From positions 1-23,972 of the forward strand of contig CAYOYN010000010.1 of NCBI GenBank assembly GCA_964408235.1: a stretch of DNA of 23,972 nucleotides, given 5' to 3'. Numbering within the stretch: the first letter of the stretch is position 1; each line of letters begins with the position of its first letter. A program made the position numbers and the translations under genes. Source of the stretch: SICU01 sp964408235. GTDB taxonomy: Archaea; Nanobdellota; Nanobdellia; Pacearchaeales; GW2011-AR1. Of this stretch, positions 1 to 6,654 are shown piece after piece. Under the pieces are notes generated by a model. It searched no databases, was not told the origin of the DNA, and was given only the letters and a program-made list of their open reading frames with translations.

Positions 1-70
1 CGCTAGCAACAACAATAATTAAAACAATCAACACAAAAGAAAAAGTATAACCTTTTCTAGAACTAACCAT
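1..70 (-). CDS. Partial prepilin-like protein, N-terminus only
   Basis: Reading leftward from an ATG at 70, the first 23 codons stay open to the window edge. The N-terminus MVSSRKG-YTFSFVLIVL has a short basic stretch, an R-K-G and then a long hydrophobic run. This is the class III signal peptide layout, with predicted cleavage after G7 and the hydrophobic helix kept in the mature protein. A TATA-like box at 92-100 sits about 25 nt upstream and supports this start. The rest of the protein lies outside the window, so its function cannot be named. It suggests that pilin-like genes continue beyond the left edge. Confidence 0.55.
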   Translation of the reverse strand, partial: MVSSRKGYTFSFVLIVLIIVVAS

Positions 71-91
71 GCCTTGAAAAGATCAAACCAG

Positions 92-100
92 ATATATAAA
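92..100 (-). promoter_or_regulatory. TATA-like box for the partial prepilin gene
   Basis: On the minus strand this reads TTTATATAT, centred about 26 nt before the ATG at 70. That spacing fits an archaeal promoter giving a leaderless transcript. Confidence 0.45.
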
Positions 101-105
101 TTTAA

Positions 106-552
106 TCAAAAGAAAATGATCCAAGCCAAAATTATATCTGCAAAAATAAAGCTATAGAATATCATATGTTCAAGGCTTCCTCCTTGTCTAACGTTCCCTT
201 TAGCAACATATTTAGCTGGCCAAAAAGGTCTGATTCCTTCTGTAGTCCAAGAATCTACAATTAAATGAGTACCATATGCTAAGAAAAATGGAAATGCTAA
301 AGTAGGTAAAAACCAAGCAAATAACAAAGTCGCAGTTAAACAAAAAGTAAAACTATGTAAAATTCCCCTTTTTCTAGGGGCTATAGGCTTATCCTGTTTC
401 AACTTCAAACCCTTCAGAGAAATACCCCTATCCAGATTAGGCAATAATGTGGCTAGAGCAAAAATAAAGACATATGTCCAAATATGAGTTACCTTTGACA
501 GAAAAAATAACATGAAAAAAACACCTATTGCAATATGAGTTTTATTAAGCAT
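106..552 (-). CDS. YdjM/DUF457-family membrane protein (putative metal-dependent hydrolase)
   Basis: A 148-aa integral membrane protein of the family often annotated as LexA-binding inner-membrane hydrolase (YdjM, DUF457). Visible family features are the THIAIG start, an L-P-N-L-D motif after the second helix, an R-G-I-L-H-S segment, and G-T-H-L-I-V-D-S-W with a following G-I-R-P-F-W-P. The His and Asp residues in these segments are the presumed metal ligands. About four hydrophobic segments are present. I chose the ATG at 552 over the in-frame TTG at 561 because the TATA-like box at 573-582 is 25 nt from it. The substrate is unknown and the hydrolase label comes from the family only. Confidence 0.8.
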   Translation of the reverse strand: MLNKTHIAIGVFFMLFFLSKVTHIWTYVFIFALATLLPNLDRGISLKGLKLKQDKPIAPRKRGILHSFTFCLTATLLFAWFLPTLAFPFFLAYGTHLIVDSWTTEGIRPFWPAKYVAKGNVRQGGSLEHMIFYSFIFADIILAWIIFF

Positions 553-572
553 TAAAGTCAAAAGGCAATTTA

Positions 573-582
573 GATTTAAACC
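573..582 (-). promoter_or_regulatory. TATA-like box for the DUF457 gene
   Basis: Minus-strand GGTTTAAATC, 25 nt before the ATG at 552. It lies over the end of the RPA gene and supports a separate promoter. Confidence 0.4.
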
Positions 583-1469
583 TTTCCAGATTCAAGTTCT
601 TTTATTACTGTGTCAATTGAAAAATCCTCTATATTCCTTACAGAAAACTCTAAGTTATTACTAAATGAATTCATTTTAAAGTTTCCAGTAAAAATCTTTT
701 CTTCCCCTATAAGCTCAGCACGTTTAGAATTAAGCACTTCTAATGAAAATAGCTCTTGATCATTTACTCCTAAAAGTCTTTTAATATTATCTCCAAAAAG
801 AACAGACCTTATACTAGCAGAACCATCATCCAAAACAATATTTAATAATACTCCCTTCTCCCCTTCGTTTTTCTTAGAATCAAAAAATCTAGGCTCAAAT
901 GTTTGAACTATAAATGCGCGAACATTAACAAAGGCTCCCTCTTTCGCATCTGCAAAATTCCCAGAAGCAGGAGCAACAATTTCCTTAACAGAATCAAATT
1001 TTTTATCACTAGGTTTTATATCTGAAAAAGCTGAAACATGCAATTCTCCATTTTTGACACTCGCACCCCTAATTTCAATAACACTTCCTTGTGAAAGATT
1101 ACCTGACTCAATTAAAGAAACATGATTTGAATCCCACAAAACAACCCTTGTATTAGATGTCTCGTCACCTAAAGTGAAGCTCGCAAATTTTCCACTTCTT
1201 CCATTTTTAGAAAATTCCTTAACAGGAAAAACCCTTGTAATCTTTCCTATAACATTAGCCCTTCTTAGGCCTTCAGTAAGCTCATTAATTTTAATCATTT
1301 CGTTTTCAAAACTTATGCCTAATTCAGCGGCAACTATTTGAGCAGCACCTTCTTTAGAGATTAAACCAGAAAGTTTAGATTTCTTCGCATCTACCTTTTT
1401 TTCAATTTCTTCAACAGATAGTTGAGAGTGCTTTGATATCTTCTCAACAAGACTATTGTAAGCATCCAT
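576..1469 (-). CDS. rpa: Replication protein A-like ssDNA-binding protein
   Basis: A 297-aa archaeal RPA homologue that should bind and protect single-stranded DNA in replication and repair. Residues 1-60 form a helical N-terminal region with a GLISKEGAAQIVAAELGI segment typical of archaeal RPA large subunits. A first OB fold spans about 70-150 (ANVIGKITRVFPVKEF, then FTLGDET and RVVLWD). A second spans about 178-285 (NVRAFIVQTFEPR, then IVLDDGSASIRSVLFGD, then an LIGEEKIFTGNF segment). There is no CxxC zinc finger, so it is shorter than three-OB or zinc-finger RPAs. A TATA-like box 25 nt upstream supports the ATG at 1469. No RPA partner subunit lies next to it. Confidence 0.88.
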   Translation of the reverse strand: MDAYNSLVEKISKHSQLSVEEIEKKVDAKKSKLSGLISKEGAAQIVAAELGISFENEMIKINELTEGLRRANVIGKITRVFPVKEFSKNGRSGKFASFTLGDETSNTRVVLWDSNHVSLIESGNLSQGSVIEIRGASVKNGELHVSAFSDIKPSDKKFDSVKEIVAPASGNFADAKEGAFVNVRAFIVQTFEPRFFDSKKNEGEKGVLLNIVLDDGSASIRSVLFGDNIKRLLGVNDQELFSLEVLNSKRAELIGEEKIFTGNFKMNSFSNNLEFSVRNIEDFSIDTVIKELESGKV

Positions 1470-1490
1470 TAGAACAACATAAAGTTGAGG

Positions 1491-1497
1491 TTTAAAA
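1491..1497 (-). promoter_or_regulatory. TATA-like box for rpa
   Basis: Minus-strand TTTTAAA about 25 nt before the ATG at 1469, consistent with a leaderless transcript. Confidence 0.4.
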
Positions 1498-1525
1498 GAA
1501 TACCGCTAGTGAATGGCAATAAATA

Positions 1526-1798
1526 TTATTCGCAAAGAACAGTCTGACTAAAAGATTCCAACCCATTAGGATCTGCATATTCGATTATACAATATCCACG
1601 ATTACAAATATTAGTAGTTACACAAGTATCCTTTTTTATTTCTGTTACAACCATAGAACCTAAAAATGAATCTCCAACCTCATAAGAACAACCACAAGTT
1701 TTTGGAGAAAGGTTAGAGTCAAAACCATATTCGTAAAAAAACATGCCCACAAAATAAGAGGTTACTAATAACAAAATCATTAACCAAAACCCCTTCAT
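1526..1798 (-). CDS. Small membrane-anchored protein with Cys-containing outer domain
   Basis: A 90-aa protein of no family I recognise. Residues 1-20 (MKGFWLMILLLVTSYFVGMF) form one hydrophobic segment that could be an uncleaved anchor or a signal peptide. The remaining 65 residues hold six Cys, including C-G-C, two Cys in the T-C-V-T-T-N-I-C segment, one in G-Y-C, and a penultimate Cys. This suggests a disulfide-stabilised fold outside the membrane. It has its own TATA-like box at 1821-1828, diverges from the EF1-beta operon and stands alone. The N-terminal K-G could be read as a very short class III motif, but the basic stretch is too short for confidence. Confidence 0.65.
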   Translation of the reverse strand: MKGFWLMILLLVTSYFVGMFFYEYGFDSNLSPKTCGCSYEVGDSFLGSMVVTEIKKDTCVTTNICNRGYCIIEYADPNGLESFSQTVLCE

Positions 1799-1820
1799 GA
1801 GAAAATAAAGGGCAACAACA

Positions 1821-1828
1821 TTATAAAT
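1821..1828 (-). promoter_or_regulatory. TATA-like box for the 90-aa gene
   Basis: Minus-strand ATTTATAA centred 26 nt before the ATG at 1798. Confidence 0.45.
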
Positions 1829-1844
1829 CTTACCTTAGCAAATG

Positions 1845-1854
1845 TTTAAAAAAG
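1845..1854 (+). promoter_or_regulatory. TATA-like box for the EF1-beta operon
   Basis: TTTAAAAAAG centred about 25 nt before the ATG at 1874, consistent with leaderless transcription of the three-gene operon. Confidence 0.4.
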
Positions 1855-1873
1855 AGGCTAAACAAAACAAAAC

Positions 1874-2149
1874 ATGGCAAATACAGCAGTAATAATAGTC
1901 AAAATAATGCCTGACTCCCCTTCAACAGATTTAAGAAAAATAGAAGAGCAGATAAAGCATAAAATGGAAGGAAGTGGAGCGAAAGCTGTAACTTTTGAAG
2001 AAAAAGAAGTGGCATTTGGTTTAAAATCTATAACTCTTAAAATGGCATTTCCAGAAGAAAAAGGCACAGATTACGTAGAACAAGAGTTAGCAAAAATACC
2101 TCATGTATCTTCAGTTACGATCGAAGACTATAGAAGAGCCTTCGGTTAA
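1874..2149 (+). CDS. ef1b: Elongation factor 1-beta (aEF1B)
   Basis: A 91-aa protein matching the small archaeal EF1-beta family in length and pattern. It starts with an I-V-K-I-M-P-D-S-P strand, continues through LRKIEEQIK, a VAFGLKSITLKMAFPEEKGT segment, and ends with VSSVTIEDYRRAFG. The family promotes exchange of GDP for GTP on EF1-alpha (EF-Tu equivalent) during translation elongation. It is the first gene of a forward operon and is followed after 1 nt by an unknown 79-aa protein. Confidence 0.93.
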   Translation: MANTAVIIVKIMPDSPSTDLRKIEEQIKHKMEGSGAKAVTFEEKEVAFGLKSITLKMAFPEEKGTDYVEQELAKIPHVSSVTIEDYRRAFG

Positions 2150-2150
2150 A

Positions 2151-2390
2151 ATGAGCCCTATAGAAAGATTGATAGAATTAGGCGTTGTTCCAGATTTTAT
2201 ATATGAAGGGATATTTCAAGAAGAAGGAGATAGAAAATATACACCTCTAGAAATCCATTTTTGGCCAAAGGATATAATATTACATGTTAAATATTTAGAT
2301 GAAGGATTTCCGAGAGGGAATAAGAGCATAAGAAAAGTGATAAAAGATAAATATCTTGGAAAATATGAACCATTAAGGATGGTTAAATGA
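2151..2390 (+). CDS. Hypothetical protein, 79 aa
   Basis: I do not recognise this protein. It begins MSPIERLIELGVVPDFIYEG, has no membrane segment, and ends with a basic stretch (SIRKVIKDKYLGKYEPLRMVK, given here only by its pattern of K and R residues from about 60 to 79). It has an aromatic middle (IHFWPKDIILHVKYLDEGF). The ATG at 2151 is preferred over an in-frame ATG at 2103 because it starts 1 nt after the EF1-beta stop, whereas 2103 would overlap EF1-beta by 47 nt. Its stop overlaps the next start (ATGA), which suggests translational coupling with the HIT-like gene. Confidence 0.75.
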   Translation: MSPIERLIELGVVPDFIYEGIFQEEGDRKYTPLEIHFWPKDIILHVKYLDEGFPRGNKSIRKVIKDKYLGKYEPLRMVK

Positions 2391-2983
2391 ATTTATCTAA
2401 AGAACAAATCTCTCAATTAAAGAAACAGCTTCTTGAACAAATAAAACATTTACCAGAAAATCAAAGAAAAGAAGCAGAAAAACAAATAGAAAATTTATCA
2501 GATAAAGCAGTAGAAGAAATGTTAGAATCCCAAAATGAAAATCAAGTAGAAATATTTAGAGAAATAATTTCTGGAAAAATACCGAGTAAAAAAATAGATG
2601 AAAATTCATCGGCAATCGCAGTCTTAGAAATAAAACCAATCTCTAAAGGACATATCTTAGTCATACCAAAAGAAAAACTAAAAGACATAGATAAAGTCCC
2701 TAGTGAAATAGCAATTCTCATAGATAAAATTTCAAAATTATTAGTTGAAAAGCTAAAACCAAGAGATGTAAAAATAATTCCTGAGTTAAAAATGGGAGAA
2801 GTAATTATTAATATTATCCCTGTATATGATAAAGAGTTAAGCTTAGAAAGTAAAAGGTCAATAATTCCAGAAGAAGAACTAAATAAGATAACTGAAATAC
2901 TACATAAAAAACAAGAAATTCAAGAGGTAAAATCAGAAGCTAAAAAAGAAGAACTAAAAAGGTTTCCAAGGAGAATACCTTAA
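2387..2983 (+). CDS. HIT-fold protein lacking the histidine triad
   Basis: A 198-aa cytosolic protein. Residues 1-52 are a charged, probably helical extension. Residues 54-150 follow the HIT superfamily: EIFREIISGKIPSKKI, then IAVLEIKPISKGHILVIPKE with the conserved G-H at 88-89. The segment that should read H-x-H-x-H-x-x-P is E138-V-I140-I-N142-I-I-P145, so all three triad histidines are replaced. Family members are nucleotide hydrolases or transferases. This one can hardly use the usual mechanism and may bind a nucleotide or act as a scaffold. A Lys/Glu-rich tail follows. Its last 30 nt overlap the end of the prepilin peptidase gene on the other strand. Confidence 0.75.
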   Translation: MNLSKEQISQLKKQLLEQIKHLPENQRKEAEKQIENLSDKAVEEMLESQNENQVEIFREIISGKIPSKKIDENSSAIAVLEIKPISKGHILVIPKEKLKDIDKVPSEIAILIDKISKLLVEKLKPRDVKIIPELKMGEVIINIIPVYDKELSLESKRSIIPEEELNKITEILHKKQEIQEVKSEAKKEELKRFPRRIP

Positions 2984-3793
2984 AAACAAAAAGAAGGCAA
3001 GAAAAGCAAAAAGAAAAGCAGGAGCGAAAGGAACACCATTCTTGATTAATACTTTTTTGCCGAATTTTCTAAGAAGAACTATTTCTTCAAAAGTTAAACC
3101 AGAAAATTTTTTAGAGATGGTTTTGCCTTTAACTGAAACCTCCCTTTCGAGCCAATCACCTTCAGTTAATTTTTGAGGGGAAACCAATTGAACCATACAA
3201 GATTTTTCTATAGCCCTAACATAGGCAAAAAGGAGAGGTGATAAAAATATGAATACGGTGAAAAATAGAATAATATTCGTAGAATCATAAGCGCTTTTAC
3301 TCAAGTAAACAACAATTCCAAGTAGAAATGAAAAGATAAAAAAGTATTTTTTCTTATTTATCTGTTCTAAAAATGATTTTCTGAAATTAGGATAGTTCTT
3401 CCTTATTAAAAAAGAGCTGTAAATCAAAGTATAAATTACTCCTGAAGTAAAAAGCAATATGATAAATCCAAATCCATAATAAATGTAATCCATTAATGAA
3501 GAATAAGGAAATATACCCCCCAATCCAAATAATAATTTTGCATCTCCTCCTGCAAAAACTCTAGAATAATAAAAAAGATAACCTAATCCAATGAAAAGTA
3601 AAACTCCAAACAACCCGTAAATAAAAAACATAAAATCTTTTGAAGCAATAGAATAAATCGCCCTATATGCTAAGACAAAAGAAATCAAAGAGAAAGTAAG
3701 CCAATTAGCAATTTCTCGCGTTCGTAAATCTTGAACAACTGCAAAGATTATCGCAACTAAAGAAATCAAATAAAGAAATAGATACTCACTCAT
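2954..3793 (-). CDS. Archaeal prepilin/preflagellin peptidase (A24 family)
   Basis: A 279-aa polytopic membrane aspartyl protease that should cut class III signal peptides before pilus assembly. The two catalytic Asp are visible: D22 in Q-D-L-R-T-R-E-I-A-N-W after the first helix, and D84 in A-G-G-D-A-K-L-L, the family GxGD motif. The N-terminal core (1-130) matches FlaK/PibD. A C-terminal part (about 205-279) has a soluble stretch ending V-L-I-K-N-G-V-P-F-A-P-A-F before a last helix, as in longer archaeal enzymes of the EppA/FlaK type. Which subtype it is remains open. The gene lies about 1.2 kb from the pilin cluster it most likely serves and is transcribed away from the permease at 3843. 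Confidence 0.9.
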   Translation of the reverse strand: MSEYLFLYLISLVAIIFAVVQDLRTREIANWLTFSLISFVLAYRAIYSIASKDFMFFIYGLFGVLLFIGLGYLFYYSRVFAGGDAKLLFGLGGIFPYSSLMDYIYYGFGFIILLFTSGVIYTLIYSSFLIRKNYPNFRKSFLEQINKKKYFFIFSFLLGIVVYLSKSAYDSTNIILFFTVFIFLSPLLFAYVRAIEKSCMVQLVSPQKLTEGDWLEREVSVKGKTISKKFSGLTFEEIVLLRKFGKKVLIKNGVPFAPAFLFAFLAFFLFLRYSPWKPF

Positions 3794-3814
3794 AGGCTAT
3801 AAAAAAAGAGCATC

Positions 3815-3828
3815 TTTATTAATATTAA
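3815..3828. promoter_or_regulatory. Shared AT-rich promoter element, divergent genes
   Basis: The stretch TTTATTAATATTAA lies between the prepilin peptidase (ATG 3793, minus) and the AI-2E permease (ATG 3843, plus). It is about 25-30 nt from both starts. Because it is nearly palindromic it could serve as the TATA box for both leaderless transcripts. Confidence 0.4.
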
Positions 3829-3842
3829 CTCTGTAAAAAGAT

Positions 3843-4814
3843 ATGAGAAAAGAGTGGATCCATAGATATTTACCAATAATTATCCTTTTAGCCCTTGTAT
3901 CAATATCATTCATGATAATAAAAGATTACTTGGTGGCAATAATCGGGGCATTCATAACAACTTACCTTGTCTACCCAATACATAAGAAATTAGAGAAAAG
4001 AATGCCAAATTGGTTAGCAGCTTCAATAACTTTAATCGGGACAATTTTAATAATATTTTTACCTATAGTTTTAGTAATAAAAGAGATAATAAGCCAAATA
4101 TATAGGGCAATACAATCTGGATCTTTAGCTTTAATTATAGCAAAAATAGAAACAATTGAAATAATTCAAAAATATAACTTTAATCTATCAGAATTAACAA
4201 ATAACTTTTTCAGTTTTGGAGTAAAAATTCTTTCAGGCATAACTGTATCTGTAGCCACTTCGATCGTCTCTTTATTTGTAATGGTTTTTATCATATATTA
4301 TTTACTTTTAGAATGGCCAAAATTAAGAATTAGAATAAAGAATTATGTACCCTTCGATAACAAAGAAAAAGTAATGAATGATATGGCAGATACAACAAAA
4401 AAAATAGTAAAGGGCACATTATTTCTCGCATTTATTCAAGCATTCGTAGCAGCAATAGGGTTCTGGTTAGCAGGAATAAACTTTTATTTAATTTTAGCAA
4501 CGCTAATAGGCTTATTTGCATTTATTCCAGGAGGTCCAGCAATAGTTTGGGTACCGACATTAATAATGAAAGTAATTCAACAAGATTATGTTTCTGCTGG
4601 AATAATTTTAGCATTTGGATTATTTATCTCAATATACTTAGATACGGTATTAAGGACAAAGGTCGCAGGCAAAAATTCAAACATACACCCAATAGTAATG
4701 TTATTAGGCGTAATGGGTGGAACCCCATTCTTAGGCTTAGCAGGAATAATTGTAGGACCATTATTACTTAGTTATACCTTAGAAATCTTAGAAGAAACAC
4801 TTAGTCAGCACTAA
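3843..4814 (+). CDS. AI-2E family transporter (DUF20/UPF0118 permease)
   Basis: A 323-aa polytopic membrane protein. Layout fits the family: two N-terminal helices ending LVAIIGAFITTYLVYPIHKK, a third helix near 60-84, an extramembrane segment of about 60 residues, then a C-terminal block of four to five helices with GLFAFIPGGPAIVWVPT and FLGLAGIIVGPLLL. The family is named for E. coli TqsA, but members also include ion exporters, so quorum-sensing export should not be assumed in an archaeon. It appears monocistronic and ends 26 nt before the stop of a small gene on the other strand. Confidence 0.88.
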   Translation: MRKEWIHRYLPIIILLALVSISFMIIKDYLVAIIGAFITTYLVYPIHKKLEKRMPNWLAASITLIGTILIIFLPIVLVIKEIISQIYRAIQSGSLALIIAKIETIEIIQKYNFNLSELTNNFFSFGVKILSGITVSVATSIVSLFVMVFIIYYLLLEWPKLRIRIKNYVPFDNKEKVMNDMADTTKKIVKGTLFLAFIQAFVAAIGFWLAGINFYLILATLIGLFAFIPGGPAIVWVPTLIMKVIQQDYVSAGIILAFGLFISIYLDTVLRTKVAGKNSNIHPIVMLLGVMGGTPFLGLAGIIVGPLLLSYTLEILEETLSQH

Positions 4815-4840
4815 AGCAATATTAAATATAGAGTAAACAA

Positions 4841-4963
4841 TCAATTAACCTTATCTTCTCTTGATCTAAATTGGCCACCACGCTTATACTTATTGTATCC
4901 TCGTTGCTTCCTCTTATCATTTTTGCTCTTACGCTTACTAGCAAAACCATATTCGTCTGACAT
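4841..4963 (-). CDS. Small very basic protein, 40 aa
   Basis: A 40-codon ORF with an ATG at 4963 and TGA at 4841. The protein starts MSDEYGFASKRKSKNDKRKQ and continues with R-G-Y-N-K-Y-K-R-G-G-Q-F-R-S-R-E-D-K-V-N. About 40% of residues are Lys or Arg, with no membrane segment, which suggests binding to nucleic acid or the ribosome. A good TATA-like box at 4982-4992 lies 24 nt upstream, which supports it as a real, independently transcribed gene. I know no family for it. Confidence 0.55.
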   Translation of the reverse strand: MSDEYGFASKRKSKNDKRKQRGYNKYKRGGQFRSREDKVN

Positions 4964-4981
4964 AAAAAATAGAATTAAAAC

Positions 4982-4992
4982 AAATATAAAAA
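4982..4992 (-). promoter_or_regulatory. TATA-like box for the 40-aa gene
   Basis: Minus-strand TTTTTATATTT centred 24 nt before the ATG at 4963. It lies directly after the stop of the last pilin-like gene, so the small gene probably does not depend on read-through. Confidence 0.45.
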
Positions 4993-4993
4993 C

Positions 4994-5314
4994 CTAACTT
5001 AATTTAGAAGGACAACTTACAGCAGCACAATTAATATTACATTTAACATTTAACTGGGGGTCGTTACAAAACAACTCTTCATCATTCATTCCAATAGATT
5101 CGCAACAAAAAGCTATTTCATTAGAACTTCTACAAACTAAATCGCAAGCCTGACGAGTAGCTTCTAAATTCTGAGTCTTGAGTATAGGTTCAGTTCCAGA
5201 TTTTAAGAAACTAAAACCACCTTTAATAAAAAAAACAAAACCTATCAAAACAGCAACCCCTATGATGATCAAAATAATAGTCGTAATTGCAATATCAAAA
5301 CCCTTAGTATTCAT
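4994..5314 (-). CDS. Cys-rich prepilin-like protein, 106 aa
   Basis: The N-terminus MNTKG-FDIAITTIILIIIG is a clean class III signal peptide: short, Lys-Gly before the cut, then a long helix. The mature part has about ten Cys, in the pattern A-C-D-L-V-C, then A-F-C-C, L-F-C, K-C-N-I-N-C and V-S-C, so it is probably disulfide-rich outside the cell. The pattern resembles the two proteins at 5765 and 6211 (Cys, ~14 residues, aromatic-Cys, ~12 residues, Cys-x-Asp). The ATG at 5314 follows the preceding stop by 1 nt (TAAAATG). An upstream in-frame extension to 5413 would run through the neighbouring gene and destroy the signal peptide. It is the last gene of the pilin cluster. Confidence 0.78.
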   Translation of the reverse strand: MNTKGFDIAITTIILIIIGVAVLIGFVFFIKGGFSFLKSGTEPILKTQNLEATRQACDLVCRSSNEIAFCCESIGMNDEELFCNDPQLNVKCNINCAAVSCPSKLS

Positions 5315-5315
5315 T

Positions 5316-5732
5316 TTATGAACAATAACCCTCGCCGTTATTAAATGTAGCGTCACATATACTTTCTTCTTGATAACAGACACCAGTAAATCCGCACCTA
5401 CAAGGAACCTCACTAGTTATTGTATGAAATGCATCAAAAGTACAAAAACTCAATACTTGAGCCTCCGTATTTCCTGTCCCTCCTGAGCTTGAACTTCCAC
5501 CGCTAGAGCCACCACTCCCGCTACTAATTCCAGATCCGATAGAATTACCAGGTGGCAGGGGAATTGCCGGATTATCGATAGCATTTTCCCCGGATTCAAA
5601 ACCTATAGATTCAAAAAATTTCTCTGCTCCAGATCCTTCATCACCTATAAAAATAAAATAAGACATTAAACAAAATATAACTATTAAAAAAACTAAAAAT
5701 ATTCTAAAAGCAACTTTCTGATTCCAAACCAT
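5316..5732 (-). CDS. Membrane-anchored protein with Gly/Ser linker and Cys-rich end
   Basis: A 138-aa protein of no known family. Residues 1-33 carry one hydrophobic helix (VAFRIFLVFLIVIFCLMSYF), without a K/R-G cleavage site. A short acidic region and a Pro patch (IPLPPGN) lead into about 25 residues made almost only of Gly and Ser (67-91), a flexible spacer. The last 45 residues hold seven Cys (S-F-C, P-C-R-C, V-C, I-C, Y-C). The layout suggests a tethered, disulfide-bonded head displayed away from the membrane. I use the ATG at 5732 rather than the in-frame TTG at 5744. It sits inside the pilin cluster, 1 nt before the next gene. Confidence 0.72.
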   Translation of the reverse strand: MVWNQKVAFRIFLVFLIVIFCLMSYFIFIGDEGSGAEKFFESIGFESGENAIDNPAIPLPPGNSIGSGISSGSGGSSGGSSSSGGTGNTEAQVLSFCTFDAFHTITSEVPCRCGFTGVCYQEESICDATFNNGEGYCS

Positions 5733-5764
5733 CAAAGACAACAATCAAAGCTGAATTAAAAACA

Positions 5765-6205
5765 TTACTGATAATCTGCACAAGTAGTATCTGCAATTCT
5801 AGTTTCAGGTTTGCCGTAAGCAAGACTTGAACAAACATCCTTCCTATAAGAATAAACATCTATGCCCTTGCAATTTAATGAACCAATAGTTGTATCAATT
5901 CCTTTTGACTCCAAGAAGTCTAAAACCCTAGGATCCCTACAATTCAAAAGTTCCCCATCAATTAGATTATATCTACAAAAGTCAGCTCTTGAAGCAGCAT
6001 TAGCATAAGCAAGACAATTATCCGATAATATCTCTAGTTCACTTGAAGAAATATCTGACATTTTTTTATCTTTTCCGGCAAGCATAAAAATAACGACTAT
6101 AACTAAAACTCCAAGTAAAATCAAAATTAATGGAGAAAACTTATTTTTAGATGAAGTTTTCTTCCCAGACATTTCATTCTTAGAATTTTTCTTGTTTTTT
6201 ACCAT
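5765..6205 (-). CDS. Membrane-anchored Cys-rich protein with Lys-rich tail, 146 aa
   Basis: The protein begins with a Lys/Ser/Asn-rich segment of about 31 residues (MVKNKKNSKNEMSGKKTSSK), then one helix (FSPLILILLGVLVIVVIFML), and an outer domain of about 90 residues. That domain has D-N-C-L-A-Y-A, D-F-C-R-Y-N, L-N-C-R-D-P-R-V, L-N-C-K-G and D-V-C-S-S, closely parallel to the protein at 6211. It is therefore a paralogue in which the class III signal has been replaced by a long cytoplasmic tail, so it is probably a membrane-fixed partner, not a polymerised pilin. The ATG at 6205 lies 5 nt after the previous stop. An upstream extension to 6235 would overlap the previous gene. Confidence 0.75.
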   Translation of the reverse strand: MVKNKKNSKNEMSGKKTSSKNKFSPLILILLGVLVIVVIFMLAGKDKKMSDISSSELEILSDNCLAYANAASRADFCRYNLIDGELLNCRDPRVLDFLESKGIDTTIGSLNCKGIDVYSYRKDVCSSLAYGKPETRIADTTCADYQ

Positions 6206-6210
6206 AGTAA

Positions 6211-6636
6211 TTAAGCAACAGGAGTAGAACCACACTGAGATCCAACACCATTGTTAACTTTAATTGTAGCAAGTTTGGAAGGAGCAATCTGACTACAAAC
6301 AGTAGGTAAGTTCCCAAGTCCATTGCAAGTCAAAAGCTTAACCCCCTTAGGAGTATTTACATCAGTTATTCTCTTATCTAAACAATTAACTATTTCATCA
6401 ACTCCATCTATTTCAATAACCTTATAGTTGCAATAATCTATAGCCAAACTTCCTGAAGCATAAAGTTCACAAGCACTAGCAAGGGTTTGTAATTCACTAG
6501 GCCCCCTATCAAATAAACCAAATAAGAAATCAAATCCTTGTGTAAAACCAACAATCATCATCACCAAAACAACAAGACCCAATACAATTAGTATAACTGT
6601 AGAAATAGTAACATCTCCTTTCCTCTTCATTTCCAT
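6211..6636 (-). CDS. Cys-rich prepilin-like protein, 141 aa
   Basis: N-terminus MEMKRKG-DVTISTVILIVL is a strong class III signal peptide with cleavage expected after the R-K-G. The outer part has S-A-C-E-L-Y-A, D-Y-C-N-Y-K, V-N-C-L-D-K-R, L-T-C-N-G and T-V-C-S-Q, five Cys that align with the protein at 5765, plus one near the end. The start may be the ATG at 6636 or the one at 6630. Both keep the cleavage site. The TTG at 6645 is less likely. It is part of the minus-strand pilin cluster, 18 nt after the previous stop. Confidence 0.78.
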   Translation of the reverse strand: MEMKRKGDVTISTVILIVLGLVVLVMMIVGFTQGFDFLFGLFDRGPSELQTLASACELYASGSLAIDYCNYKVIEIDGVDEIVNCLDKRITDVNTPKGVKLLTCNGLGNLPTVCSQIAPSKLATIKVNNGVGSQCGSTPVA

Positions 6637-6654
6637 ATAAGTCAATAATAAAAG

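Noticed and set aside
1858..2067. Minus-strand ORF of 69 codons opposite EF1-beta
   Set aside because: It lies fully opposite a strongly recognised gene and has no promoter or family match, so it is a shadow of the real frame.
4547..4771. Plus-strand ORF of 74 codons inside the AI-2E permease
   Set aside because: It is another frame of a recognised membrane protein, with a composition typical of shifted frames.
3843..4814. Quorum-sensing AI-2 exporter
   Set aside because: The family name comes from one E. coli member. No LuxS or other AI-2 gene is visible here, so only the family assignment is claimed.
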